Assembly: GCF_018771565.1 (NCBI RefSeq)
Contig: NZ_CP076326.1
Location: forward strand, 3,107,785 to 3,171,784
DNA: 64,000 bases
Origin: Thermoflexus hugenholtzii
GTDB taxonomy: Bacteria; Chloroflexota; Anaerolineae; Thermoflexales; Thermoflexaceae
Direction of reading: 5' to 3'
In this document: positions 56,184 through 64,000 of the stretch, piece after piece
Layout of the letters: each line of letters begins with the position of its first letter
Position numbering within the stretch: position 1 is the first letter of the stretch
Notes under the pieces: model-generated
What the model was told of the DNA's origin: nothing
The model's database searches: none
What the model saw: only the letters and a program-made list of their open reading frames with translations
Program-made: the position numbers and the translations under genes

Positions 56184-56999
56184 ATGCTTCGGATCACCAG
56201 CCCCGCCAACGAGAAGGTGAAGCGGGTGCGGGCGCTTCTGGAACAGCGGAAGGCCCGCCAGGCTTACCGCCAGATGGTCCTGGAAAGCCCGCGTCTGATC
56301 GACGAGGCCCTTCGCTTCGCCCTTCGGCGCCCGGACTATCGTCTGGCGTTCGCCTTCTACGCTGAGCCCACCCCCCGGGCTCAGGAGACCCTTGCCCGTC
56401 TGCAGGCAGCAGGGGTCCCCTGTTATGAGGTCACCCCGGCCATCCTCCGGATGTGCACGGACGCCGAGACCCCCCAGGGCCTGATCGCAGTGGCCCCCAT
56501 CCCGGAGCTGCCGTGGCCGGCCGCTCCGACCTTCCTCCTGTTGCTGGATCGGGTTCAGGAGCCGGGCAACGTCGGCGCGGTATTGCGAAGCGCCGCGGCC
56601 GCCGGGGCGGAGGGAGTGCTCATCCCCCCGGGGACAGCAGACCCGTGGCATCCGAAGGCGGTGCGGGCGGGAGCGGGAGCCCACTTCGTCCTGCCGGTGC
56701 GTCGGATCTCGTGGCCAGAGCTCCCCCAGCAGGTCGAGGGCACGGCCCTCTGGCTGGCCACCCCGGAGGGGGAGCGCACCTACTGGGAGGTGGACTGGCG
56801 GGAGCCCGTGACCCTGGTCCTGGGCGGCGAGGCCGCCGGCCCCGGCCCGCAGGTCCGGAGCCTTCCCCATCGCACCGTGCGCATCCCCATGGCCCGGGGG
56901 ATGGAGTCCCTGAACGTGGCGGTGGCCGCGGCGCTCCTGCTCTACGAGGTGGCTCGCCAGCGCGGGTGGGGGCGCGCGGCCGGATCCGAAGGGGGCTAA
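56184..56999 (+). CDS. RNA 2'-O-methyltransferase, SpoU/TrmH family
   Basis: 271 residues from the ATG where homology starts (MLRITSPANEKVKRVRALLEQRKAR). An N-terminal substrate-binding domain is followed by the knotted SPOUT domain with the three family motifs: LLDRVQEPGNVGAVLRSAAAAG, LVLGGEAAGP and IPMARGMESLNVAVAAALLLYE. It methylates ribose in rRNA or tRNA with SAM. The gene's stop overlaps the convergent phosphoribosyltransferase stop by four bases. Confidence 0.93.
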   Translation: MLRITSPANEKVKRVRALLEQRKARQAYRQMVLESPRLIDEALRFALRRPDYRLAFAFYAEPTPRAQETLARLQAAGVPCYEVTPAILRMCTDAETPQGLIAVAPIPELPWPAAPTFLLLLDRVQEPGNVGAVLRSAAAAGAEGVLIPPGTADPWHPKAVRAGAGAHFVLPVRRISWPELPQQVEGTALWLATPEGERTYWEVDWREPVTLVLGGEAAGPGPQVRSLPHRTVRIPMARGMESLNVAVAAALLLYEVARQRGWGRAAGSEGG

Positions 57000-57496
57000 C
57001 CGAGAGGCTCCATCGGACGGACCCCCTCGGTGCCGCGGCGCAGCTCCCAGGGATAAATGATGTAGGCATCGGTCACGGCCGCGTAATACGTTGGCCCGTG
57101 GCGGAAGAGGGACTCCCGGGGCTTGTAATGCAGCACAGCGGTCTCCGGATATCCTCCGGCGGCCTCCACGCGGCTGCGGACGGTGTTGATGGTGCGGCCG
57201 CTGGCCCACACATCGTCCACGATGAGCACCCGCCGGCCTCGCAGCAGCTCATCCTCCGGGAACTGCAGGAAGGTCGGCCAGGTGAACAACTTGACCCGAC
57301 TCAGGTCCTGGGCCTCCGGGAAGCGGACCGCCGCGGTCAGGATGTATTTGATGTCCAGGGCCTCGGCGATCATCCCTCCGGGGACGATGCCGCCCCGGGT
57401 GATCATGAGCAGGGCGTCGAAGGGCCCCCGCAGCTGGGGCAGCAGGTGGTCGATCAGCGCTTCGACATCTCCCCATGAGAGGATCTCCCGTCGCAT
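56996..57496 (-). CDS. Phosphoribosyltransferase (xanthine/hypoxanthine type)
   Basis: 166 residues. The PRPP-binding loop RVLIVDDVWASGRTINTV (about residues 88-105) and ALLMITRGGIVPGGMIAEAL near residue 30 are the type I PRTase signatures; the C-terminal hood includes DAYIIYPWELRRG. The YIIYPWE motif is found in Gpt/Hpt-like purine phosphoribosyltransferases. Probably purine salvage. It lies downstream of metG on the same strand, 65 bases after it. Confidence 0.85.
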   Translation of the reverse strand: MRREILSWGDVEALIDHLLPQLRGPFDALLMITRGGIVPGGMIAEALDIKYILTAAVRFPEAQDLSRVKLFTWPTFLQFPEDELLRGRRVLIVDDVWASGRTINTVRSRVEAAGGYPETAVLHYKPRESLFRHGPTYYAAVTDAYIIYPWELRRGTEGVRPMEPLG

Positions 57497-57561
57497 CGAT
57501 TCGCTCCTGCCCTTAAGGTTGAATGGGGGCGCGCCCGACTGGAACCGGCGAGCGAGGGAGC

Positions 57562-59334
57562 CTATGCCGCCGGCTGGCCCAGGCGAGCCCGTTCCTCCTC
57601 GGCGCGTCCCTCATCGATCTTCTCGAACAGCGGGCGGATCTCCCTCAGGCGCTGGCCGGGTGTCAGCCGGCTGGGCTCCCAGCGGATCCGCGGGTCGGCC
57701 TCGTATGTGAGGACGAGGTGCTCCCGGGTCCGCTCGGCCACCGAGCGCACCGCCAGCCGCCCCACCAGGTCTCCCTCGTAGCCGAGCATCTCATGGACGC
57801 GCTGGCTGGAGAAGGGAAGGAAAGGCGCAAACATGATCTTCAAGCTGTCGATGGCCCGCATGGCCACATAGATGGTGGTGGCCGCCCGGGTTCGATCCTC
57901 GCGGATCTCCTTCCAGGGCTCCCGCTCGTTCAGGTAGCGGTTCACCTCGGCGGCCAGTCCCATCACCGTCTCCAGGGCCTGTCGGAAGCGACAGCCCTCG
58001 ATCAGGCGCCCCACGGTCTCGAAGGAGACGTCCACCCGGGCCAGGACCTCCGCGTCGCGCGGCTCCATCCGGCCGGGCATGGGCACCTCGCCGTCGAAAT
58101 GGCGCGCGGCGAAGGTGAGCACCCGGTGGACCAGGTTGCCCCAAATGGAGAGGAGCTCTTCATTGTTGTGGCGGATGAAATCAATCCACCGGAACTCCGA
58201 ATCCTGGGTTTCCGGCATGATCGCCGTCAGGTAATACCGCAGGGCATCCACGGCGTAGCGGGATGCGGCGTCCAGGGCCCACACGGCCCAGTTGCGGCTG
58301 GTGGAGAACTTGTCCCCTTCCAGGTTGAGGAACTCGTTGGCCGGGACGTCATAGGGGAGGGTGAAGCGCCGGGACGGGTCCTCCTCATAGAGGCGGCCGG
58401 TGCCGATCAGCTGGGCTGGCCAGATGATGGTGTGGAAGGGGATGTTGTCCTTTCCGATGAAATAGACGATCTTCGCCGCCGGATCATACCACCAGTCCTT
58501 CCAGGCCTCAGGGCGGCCCTGCAGGGCGGCCCACTCGATGGTGGCGGAGAGGTAGCCGATGACGGCCTCGAACCAGACGTAGAGGACCTTCCCCTCGAAC
58601 CCCTCCAGGGGGACCGGGATGCCCCAGTCCAGGTCGCGGGTGATGGGACGGGGCTGGAGGCCCTGGCGGATGTAGTTCAGGGTGAAGGTGAGGACGTTGG
58701 GGCGCCAGTAGCCTTTGTCCCGGAGGTAGTTCAGGAGCGGCTCGGTGAAGGCCGGCAGGTTGAGGAAGTAATGCTCCGTCTCCCGCAGCACCGGGGTGCT
58801 GCCGTCGATCCGGCTGCGGGGGTGGATGAGCTGGGTGGCCTCCAGCAACGTCCCGCATCGCTCGCACTGGTCCCCCCGGGCCCGCTCGTAGCCGCAGACC
58901 GGGCACGTGCCCTCGATGTAGCGATCGGGGAGGAAGCGGCGGGAGACCTCCGAGTAGAACTGGCGCTGGGTCTGTCGGAACAAATAGCCGTTCTCCAGCA
59001 GGCGCAGGAACATGTCCTGGGAGACCCGGTGATGGTTCTCGGTGTCGGTGTGGGTGAAAAGATCGAAGGAGATGCCGTATTTCTGCCAGGTCTCCAGGAA
59101 GATCCGATGGTAGCGCTCGAACAGCTCCCGGGGGGAGACCCCCTCCCGATCCGCCTGGACGGTGATGGGGGTCCCATGGGAATCCGAACCGGAGACCATG
59201 AGGACCTGGTTTCCTTTCAGGCGGTGGTAGCGGGCGAAGATATCCGCCGGCAGGTAGGCACCGGCGATATGTCCGAGATGCAGGGGGCCGTTGGCGTAGG
59301 GCCAGGCCACGCACACCAGCACCTTCTCCGTCAT
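57562..59334 (-). CDS. metG: Methionyl-tRNA synthetase
   Basis: 590 residues from the ATG after GGAGGTGCTCCG. Class I motifs: the HIGH-type HLGH in PYANGPLHLGHIAGAYLPADI and the KMSKS equivalent KFSTSRN. The zinc knuckle CPVCG...CERCG is intact, as are WFEAVIGYLSATIEW and FIGKDNIPFHTIIWP. An anticodon-binding domain follows; there is no C-terminal tRNA-binding extension. The leader contains a strong terminator (59391-59418), suggesting attenuation. Confidence 0.97.
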   Translation of the reverse strand: MTEKVLVCVAWPYANGPLHLGHIAGAYLPADIFARYHRLKGNQVLMVSGSDSHGTPITVQADREGVSPRELFERYHRIFLETWQKYGISFDLFTHTDTENHHRVSQDMFLRLLENGYLFRQTQRQFYSEVSRRFLPDRYIEGTCPVCGYERARGDQCERCGTLLEATQLIHPRSRIDGSTPVLRETEHYFLNLPAFTEPLLNYLRDKGYWRPNVLTFTLNYIRQGLQPRPITRDLDWGIPVPLEGFEGKVLYVWFEAVIGYLSATIEWAALQGRPEAWKDWWYDPAAKIVYFIGKDNIPFHTIIWPAQLIGTGRLYEEDPSRRFTLPYDVPANEFLNLEGDKFSTSRNWAVWALDAASRYAVDALRYYLTAIMPETQDSEFRWIDFIRHNNEELLSIWGNLVHRVLTFAARHFDGEVPMPGRMEPRDAEVLARVDVSFETVGRLIEGCRFRQALETVMGLAAEVNRYLNEREPWKEIREDRTRAATTIYVAMRAIDSLKIMFAPFLPFSSQRVHEMLGYEGDLVGRLAVRSVAERTREHLVLTYEADPRIRWEPSRLTPGQRLREIRPLFEKIDEGRAEEERARLGQPAA

Positions 59335-59390
59335 CGGAGCACCTCCGGATCGCGTGAAGGGTCTTGGCGTCTCTCGTTCCAGAACCCTGA

Positions 59391-59418
59391 AACAAAAACC
59401 GCCGGCCGAGGCCGGCGG
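59391..59418 (-). terminator. Terminator in the metG leader
   Basis: On the minus strand CCGCCGGCC-TC-GGCCGGCGG is followed by TTTTTGTTT. It lies downstream of the predicted metG promoter and about 60 bases before the ATG. A GTCGGGGGCC-type hairpin (about 59445-59470) and a GGGCGAAACCC hairpin precede it. It could instead terminate the upstream glycosyltransferase transcript. Confidence 0.7.
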
Positions 59419-59541
59419 TCGGCGGGCGAAACCCACCCGGCAGTCGGGGGGGCCTCAGGCCCCCGACCGCGAGGGGTCTCTCCTCATCATCCGCCCCTCT
59501 TCGTGCGAATGCATGTCAGACCCCTTCTGGTCTTTCCCTAA

Positions 59542-59570
59542 ATTTTAACGGGATCTCGACGTTCTAACAA
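59542..59570 (-). promoter_or_regulatory. Promoter of metG
   Basis: On the minus strand TTGTTA (59565-59570) and TAAAAT (59542-59547) are 17 bp apart, directly after the stop of the upstream gene. Predicted leader about 200 bases. Confidence 0.55.
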
Positions 59571-59571
59571 C

Positions 59572-61779
59572 TCAGCGTGGAAAGCGATTCAGGAACACCC
59601 ATCCATAAACCCAGCCCGTGTCAGCCGGGAAAATCCATACAGGGCGCTCTATAATGCGATGGCCTTCGTAGAGAATCTCTAAAACGCTCAAAGCAGGTCG
59701 GGTGCCCGAAAGCGGGGGACTGATCCAGATCTCTGTAAGCCAGCCCGGCGTTACCACTGTGGCATCTGGAATCCGATATGCGCGTTGCAGAGGTGTGGAT
59801 CCATCAGGAGTGCGTAGCATCACTTGCCATCCTGAGATGCGGGCATAGCTCCGAATGCGCCAGCGCATCTGAACTTCCAGCCGCCACCCATCGATACCTT
59901 GGACCATGCGGGCTACAGGGGGTTCTACTTCCACGGGGCCGGCAGAGAGGCTCCCGACACGCGCGGGATCAACGCGCGGGTGGACCTCTATCTCTCCGAT
60001 GATCAGAGAATTGCTGGCGCCTCCCTCCAGAGGAAGCCTGGGAAATCCGGGAGCTCCGGTCGGATACCAGCCAATCTGAAGACGATACCTGCCGGGAGGT
60101 GTGTAAAGAGGGATCAACAGGCTGCGATGCACTTCAATGGTTTGACCGGGAGCCCAGTGCTGAACTCCCGGCTCCGGCTCTGCATCCCAATTTGACCAAA
60201 GCTGGCCATGCTCATCCACCAGGTGCAGAAAGAGCGTCCATCGGCTCGTGAGGGGACGATCTGTGCTCATGCGAAGGGCGATGCGGAGCGGATGACCGGG
60301 TTTGGCGCTTTCATCGATCCGGCCGATCGCTTGGAGCTGTAATCCGTTTTCCCATCTGACAGGGAATGGATCCCAACGGACAGGCTGGGCTTTTCGGGTG
60401 AAGTGAATGACGGTCGCTCGACGCTCGGGGACGAAGTGATCGATCTCCGTGTAAAAGTCAACAGTGTGAGTCCGCTGGAGATCGGTGACCCACCCCTCCC
60501 AATTACCTCGGTAGAGGGTTACCCCGATGAACCAGAAGGATGGGTGTTGTGAAAGGACGATGGCACGCTGACGGGGATCATTCCAGTCGTAAGAGCGGAA
60601 TCTTGGATACTCTGGCCAAAGAGAATGCCACCAGGCCTGGATCAGAATGGGGTCCTCGTCCCCAAGGATTTGCATGGCTGCAATCTCTTTCGTATCCCCG
60701 GCATCCGGGAAGCTCTGGATAAGGGGCATTGCAGGCAAACTGATCAGGCCCGGCACGAGGAAGGTTATGACAAACCACCGCGCTCGAAGCGCAATAGGGG
60801 TGATGACCCATACGAGGAAAGGGATAAGGACCATCGCGAAGTATCTTGCACCGAAGAAGGGCCATCGCAATGCGATTCCGGCTCCCATTGCCAGGGGCAA
60901 CCACGAAACCATCCCGATCAGTTGCCATTGGACGGGGAGAGGGGTCCGTTTCCGAAGCCCTTTACATATCCACACGGCAAGGGCTCCCAGCGCGGTGGCC
61001 AGCCCCGCTGCTCGGGCGAAGTGTCCATCGCTCAGAGGTCCAGTTAGCCAGCTGGCCCAGAAGTGCTCAAGGACCTCCCAGGGCCGAGGTCGCACCGGAA
61101 TCGCCGAAAGGTTGCGCACCGTGTTTTCCATGCTCCCCGCATAAGCCTGAAGGAGCCAGAGCCCGAAGGCGCCCCACAACAGCGTAGAGATCATCAGCCC
61201 AATCTGCCAACCCCGAGGACGATAGAGTCCAAGGATCACGATCTGACAGAGAAGCAATAGAACGCTGTAATAGTGGGTGAAAAGCAGAATCCCCTGAAGG
61301 ATCATCCAGGCCAGCCATCGTCGAGTAGATGGACGTCGTAGCAGAAGCAGCCACACCCATGTTGATGCAGCGCCCAGGGCGATGACGCCTCCATACATCC
61401 GGATTAAGAAAAGCTGGAAAATATAAAACGGGTTTAAGGCGATCAGGATAACTGTCCACATTCCGATGCGAGGTCCCGCTGTTTGTTTGCCAAGTTGGAA
61501 AGCTAAGGGAAGGGCCGTCAGACCCAGCAGAATAGAAAGCACCCGATAGGCATAGGGGCGATCAAAGCCGCCGATCTCCCACCATAAATGGACCAGCCAG
61601 TAATAAAGTGGGGGATGGCTGTCCCGCATCAGATTGCGGGCGATCTCGATCGCTCCATAAGAGGAAGCCTGCCAGAGCACATGCTTCTCATCGATCTGAG
61701 CGAGCTCGGGAGGCATCAAGGCCAGCGTAACCCAGAATGTCAGCGGTATGGTTGCCAGCACTCCCCAGCGCATGCTCAT
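59572..61779 (-). CDS. Membrane glycosyltransferase, ArnT/PMT_2-like, with C-terminal beta domain
   Basis: 735 residues, start ATG after GGAGGGAACGG. About ten membrane spans in the first 400 residues; the acidic luminal-loop residues in IDEKHVLWQ and the DSHPPLYYWLVHLWW motif (residues about 50-67) are typical of GT-C dolichyl/undecaprenyl-phosphate sugar transferases. The C-terminal ~300 residues form one or two predicted beta-sandwich domains (FLHLVDEHGQLWSNWDAEP, YTPPGRYRLQIGWYPTG). A tandem paralog lies upstream, 34 bases away. G+C is visibly lower here than in the paralog. Confidence 0.85.
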   Translation of the reverse strand: MSMRWGVLATIPLTFWVTLALMPPELAQIDEKHVLWQASSYGAIEIARNLMRDSHPPLYYWLVHLWWEIGGFDRPYAYRVLSILLGLTALPLAFQLGKQTAGPRIGMWTVILIALNPFYIFQLFLIRMYGGVIALGAASTWVWLLLLRRPSTRRWLAWMILQGILLFTHYYSVLLLLCQIVILGLYRPRGWQIGLMISTLLWGAFGLWLLQAYAGSMENTVRNLSAIPVRPRPWEVLEHFWASWLTGPLSDGHFARAAGLATALGALAVWICKGLRKRTPLPVQWQLIGMVSWLPLAMGAGIALRWPFFGARYFAMVLIPFLVWVITPIALRARWFVITFLVPGLISLPAMPLIQSFPDAGDTKEIAAMQILGDEDPILIQAWWHSLWPEYPRFRSYDWNDPRQRAIVLSQHPSFWFIGVTLYRGNWEGWVTDLQRTHTVDFYTEIDHFVPERRATVIHFTRKAQPVRWDPFPVRWENGLQLQAIGRIDESAKPGHPLRIALRMSTDRPLTSRWTLFLHLVDEHGQLWSNWDAEPEPGVQHWAPGQTIEVHRSLLIPLYTPPGRYRLQIGWYPTGAPGFPRLPLEGGASNSLIIGEIEVHPRVDPARVGSLSAGPVEVEPPVARMVQGIDGWRLEVQMRWRIRSYARISGWQVMLRTPDGSTPLQRAYRIPDATVVTPGWLTEIWISPPLSGTRPALSVLEILYEGHRIIERPVWIFPADTGWVYGWVFLNRFPR

Positions 61780-61813
61780 AAAACCGTTCCCTCCATAGGA
61801 TGAGCCTTTGTAA

Positions 61814-64000
61814 TTATGGCATTCGATTCCAGAGGATCCAGCTGTAGTTCCAGCGCCAGCGCTGGCGGGACAGGGTGAAGGCGGGGATCTGGGCCTCGCC
61901 GCCGGGGCACCGCACGATCAGCCGGCGCGTGCGAAGATCCGGCGGGATCTCTCCCTCCCAGACTCCGGCAACGGTCTCACCCGCAGCATACCGGATGTCA
62001 ACGGCTGAGGGCGTCTGCCACGCCAGTTGCTGAACGCCTCTGTCGGTCTCCACGATCACCTCCGGCAGCCCCGTCCCCGCGGCTTCCACCTGCCAGGCCG
62101 CCTGAACCCAGAGGCGATCCGGCCGGCCTGGCTCCGGGAAGATATCCGGTCCCTCTTGCCGATAGGACGTCCGGCGCATCCCCGCAAAGCGCTTCAGGAT
62201 CAGATCCCCGCACCGCTGTCCGTCCTGGCTGTCGAGCCAGGTCGGGCGGGGGACGAGGGACACAGTTCCCAGCCGGACCACGTCCTCGCCGGTCTGGGTG
62301 CGCAGGCGGGGCCATCCGTTAGACCCCGTCGGATAGGCTCCGGCGGTCACCGGATAAACCCCTGCCGGCAGCCAGGTGGGGACCTGGAGGGCACGCCAGA
62401 AGGTGACGGAAGCTCCCGGCTGCATCGCCGGGGTAGGGATGGGCGGCTCTGCGTCGCTGCCGGTGATCCACCGGCCGGCGGGATCCAGCAGGTGGACAAA
62501 CAGGGTGTAGGGCTGCGAGATAGGGGCGGTGGCGTGTAGCTGCAGGCCTACCCGCAGGATCCCCGGCGGGCCCTGGAGATCCAGGGCCGCCGCCTCGAGG
62601 ACCAGCCCGCCCTCGAAGGAGACGGAGAGAGGCTGCCACGAAGGGGCCTCCGGCGGAGGGACGTAGCGCACGAGGGCGGCGTCCGCCGGCGCGGGCCATT
62701 CTTTCTCCACTGTTCGGATCCAGCCGGCCAAGGCCCGCTCGAGGACCTCCCAGTTCCCACGATAGGCCGGGACGCCGAGGAGCCAGACGACCGGACGGTC
62801 ACGGAGGGCCTCCCGCCAGCGGGCTTCCTCGTTGAGATCGAAGAGACGCCAGGGGCCGTCGGGCGCGTGCATCAGCAAGGCTTGGTAGTGCCAGGGGGCC
62901 TGGACCACCACGACCTCCCCCGGAGCGACCCGTTCGAGGAGCGCCGTCACGACCTCCGCATACCAGGGATTGTTTTCGGGCAGAGCGGTGTAGGCGAGGA
63001 TGGTCCGGGAGAGGCCGATCAGCCCGAGCAGCCCGGCGCATCCGACGGCGAGGGCCCGGACCCGGCGAGGGGAGCGGGCCAGGATCAGGGCGAGGGCCAG
63101 AAGGAGCGGGGGCAGGGCCATCGCTGCGTAGCGCGCGGCGAAGAAGTTGTAGCGCCAGCCGACCAGAAGGAAGCCGGCCAGCGAGAGGCTTCCCGTCAGG
63201 AGCGGGAAACCCAAAGCGGGGAGCCCGCGGCGGATTGCGAAGATCAGCGCCCAAGCCAGGATGAGGAGCATTGCGCTGCCGGCCGCGATGGCGAAGCGGA
63301 TGTCCGCTGCCCATCCGCTCCAAAGGGTGAGCCAGAGGTTTTCCATCATCTCCAGCGGGCTGGGATGGATGCCGGGGTTCCCTTGATGGCGGATCACGAT
63401 GGCGAGGGCAGGGGCCAGGGCGAAGTAAGCCCATAGCGCGCCGGCCAGCCCGGGCAAGATCACACCGGGCCAGGCCGCCTGCCCGCGTCGACCCGCTCCG
63501 GGCCGTCGCAGGAGCCAGATGAAAGCGGCGGCGATCAGGAAGACCCCGTAGTAGAACGTGAAAAGCAGGGCGAGGCCTGCCAGCCCCCACGCCAGCCCGC
63601 GGGCAAGGGTTGGACGGCGGTCGGCTTTCGCGGCAAGCCAGAGGGTCAGGGCGCTCAGCATCAGCGTGAGGGGGTAAGCGCGCAGGAACATCATCAGGCC
63701 GGCCAGGAAGGGGTTGAAAGCCAGGAGGGCCAGGAGCAACATCCCGGCTCGTTTCCCCCCGAGCGAACAGGCCAGCCGGAACATCACCGGATAGAAGGGG
63801 AAGGCGAGGAGGAGACCGGTGAGGTAAAGCATGGGAACGGAGCGGAGGGAGGGGAGCTGCTGGATCCCCCAGAGGAGAACGGGGTAAAGGGGAGGCTGGC
63901 CGTCCAGGCGTAGCCCGGTGGCGATGAGGCCGGGGAAGTCATGGGTGCGAATGGCCCAGAGGACGTAGGCCTCATCGTTGTGGGCCGGGACAGGCCGCCA
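61814..64000 (-). CDS. Membrane glycosyltransferase, paralog, 5' end beyond window
   Basis: The frame stays open to the window edge (base 64000), adding NDEAYVLWAIRTHDF and LDGQPPLYPVLLWGIQQL upstream of the first in-window ATG; these match the active-site region of the downstream paralog, so the true start is outside. At least 728 codons are visible. Membrane spans are followed by the same C-terminal beta domains (LFVHLLDPAGRWITGSDAEPP, WLPAGVYPVTAGAYPTGSNGWPR). GT-C type transfer of a sugar from a lipid carrier outside the membrane is inferred. Nothing identifies the sugar. Confidence 0.85.
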   Translation of the reverse strand, partial: WRPVPAHNDEAYVLWAIRTHDFPGLIATGLRLDGQPPLYPVLLWGIQQLPSLRSVPMLYLTGLLLAFPFYPVMFRLACSLGGKRAGMLLLALLAFNPFLAGLMMFLRAYPLTLMLSALTLWLAAKADRRPTLARGLAWGLAGLALLFTFYYGVFLIAAAFIWLLRRPGAGRRGQAAWPGVILPGLAGALWAYFALAPALAIVIRHQGNPGIHPSPLEMMENLWLTLWSGWAADIRFAIAAGSAMLLILAWALIFAIRRGLPALGFPLLTGSLSLAGFLLVGWRYNFFAARYAAMALPPLLLALALILARSPRRVRALAVGCAGLLGLIGLSRTILAYTALPENNPWYAEVVTALLERVAPGEVVVVQAPWHYQALLMHAPDGPWRLFDLNEEARWREALRDRPVVWLLGVPAYRGNWEVLERALAGWIRTVEKEWPAPADAALVRYVPPPEAPSWQPLSVSFEGGLVLEAAALDLQGPPGILRVGLQLHATAPISQPYTLFVHLLDPAGRWITGSDAEPPIPTPAMQPGASVTFWRALQVPTWLPAGVYPVTAGAYPTGSNGWPRLRTQTGEDVVRLGTVSLVPRPTWLDSQDGQRCGDLILKRFAGMRRTSYRQEGPDIFPEPGRPDRLWVQAAWQVEAAGTGLPEVIVETDRGVQQLAWQTPSAVDIRYAAGETVAGVWEGEIPPDLRTRRLIVRCPGGEAQIPAFTLSRQRWRWNYSWILWNRMP

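Overview
The window is bacterial, GC-rich (by eye about two thirds G+C) and gene-dense, with strong AAGGAGG-type ribosome binding sites and several TTGACA/TATAAT-like promoters. The combination points to a Chloroflexota bacterium, probably thermophilic and aerobic (a Thermoflexus-like lineage is my best guess). The clues are secreted proteins with Pro/Thr linkers and a 'YLPLV' motif, a fused heme A/heme O synthase, an RNA polymerase beta' subunit with a coiled-coil insertion, and large membrane glycosyltransferases with C-terminal beta-rich domains. The assignment is inference; no rRNA or tRNA gene is present to anchor it.

Layout. 1-5.7 kb (+): the 3' part of a membrane-anchored GH3-like protein, then a PaaG-like enoyl-CoA hydratase/isomerase and two 3-hydroxyacyl-CoA dehydrogenase-like genes, with a striking array of ~161-bp hairpin-rich repeats between the first two acyl-CoA genes. 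5.7-9.6 kb: a GT4 glycosyltransferase (-), a VapBC-type toxin-antitoxin pair and a secreted glycoside hydrolase (+). 9.6-12.8 kb (-): acyl-CoA dehydrogenase with its electron acceptor ETF (etfB, etfA). 13-26.1 kb (-): a branched-chain amino acid cluster ilvB-ilvN-ilvC-leuA-leuC-(small unknown ORF)-leuD-cimA-leuB-ilvD-asd. It is headed by a promoter, a Val/Leu/Ile-rich leader peptide and an attenuator. Carrying both leuA and cimA, it can make leucine, and isoleucine from pyruvate via citramalate. 26.4-30 kb (-): uvrA and a single-cysteine Tpx-like peroxiredoxin.

30.5-38.9 kb (+): a secreted protein with a sortase-type C-terminus followed by a sortase; the B12-binding subunit of methylmalonyl-CoA mutase with its chaperone MeaB; plsX; a GT2 glycosyltransferase; a ctaA-ctaB fusion; and a polysaccharide deacetylase. 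39-46 kb (-): a UDP-glucose dehydrogenase interrupted at its catalytic cysteine by a 475-residue intein with a LAGLIDADG endonuclease, then a BmpA-type nucleoside/sugar ABC transporter whose second permease and ATPase are fused. 46-53.2 kb (-): a DinG-like exonuclease/helicase and rpoC, which stands without rpoB and has a long 5' leader containing a terminator. 53.8-57 kb (+): small envelope proteins, infC (AUU start)-rpmI-rplT and a SpoU methyltransferase. 57-64 kb (-): a phosphoribosyltransferase, metG with an attenuator-like leader, and two tandem paralogous membrane glycosyltransferases, the last running off the window.

The strongest items for follow-up are the intein in ugd, the ilvB attenuation leader together with altered valine-site residues in IlvN, the 161-bp hairpin array, the rpoC leader attenuator, the sortase/substrate pair, and the 52-residue ORF inside the leu operon.
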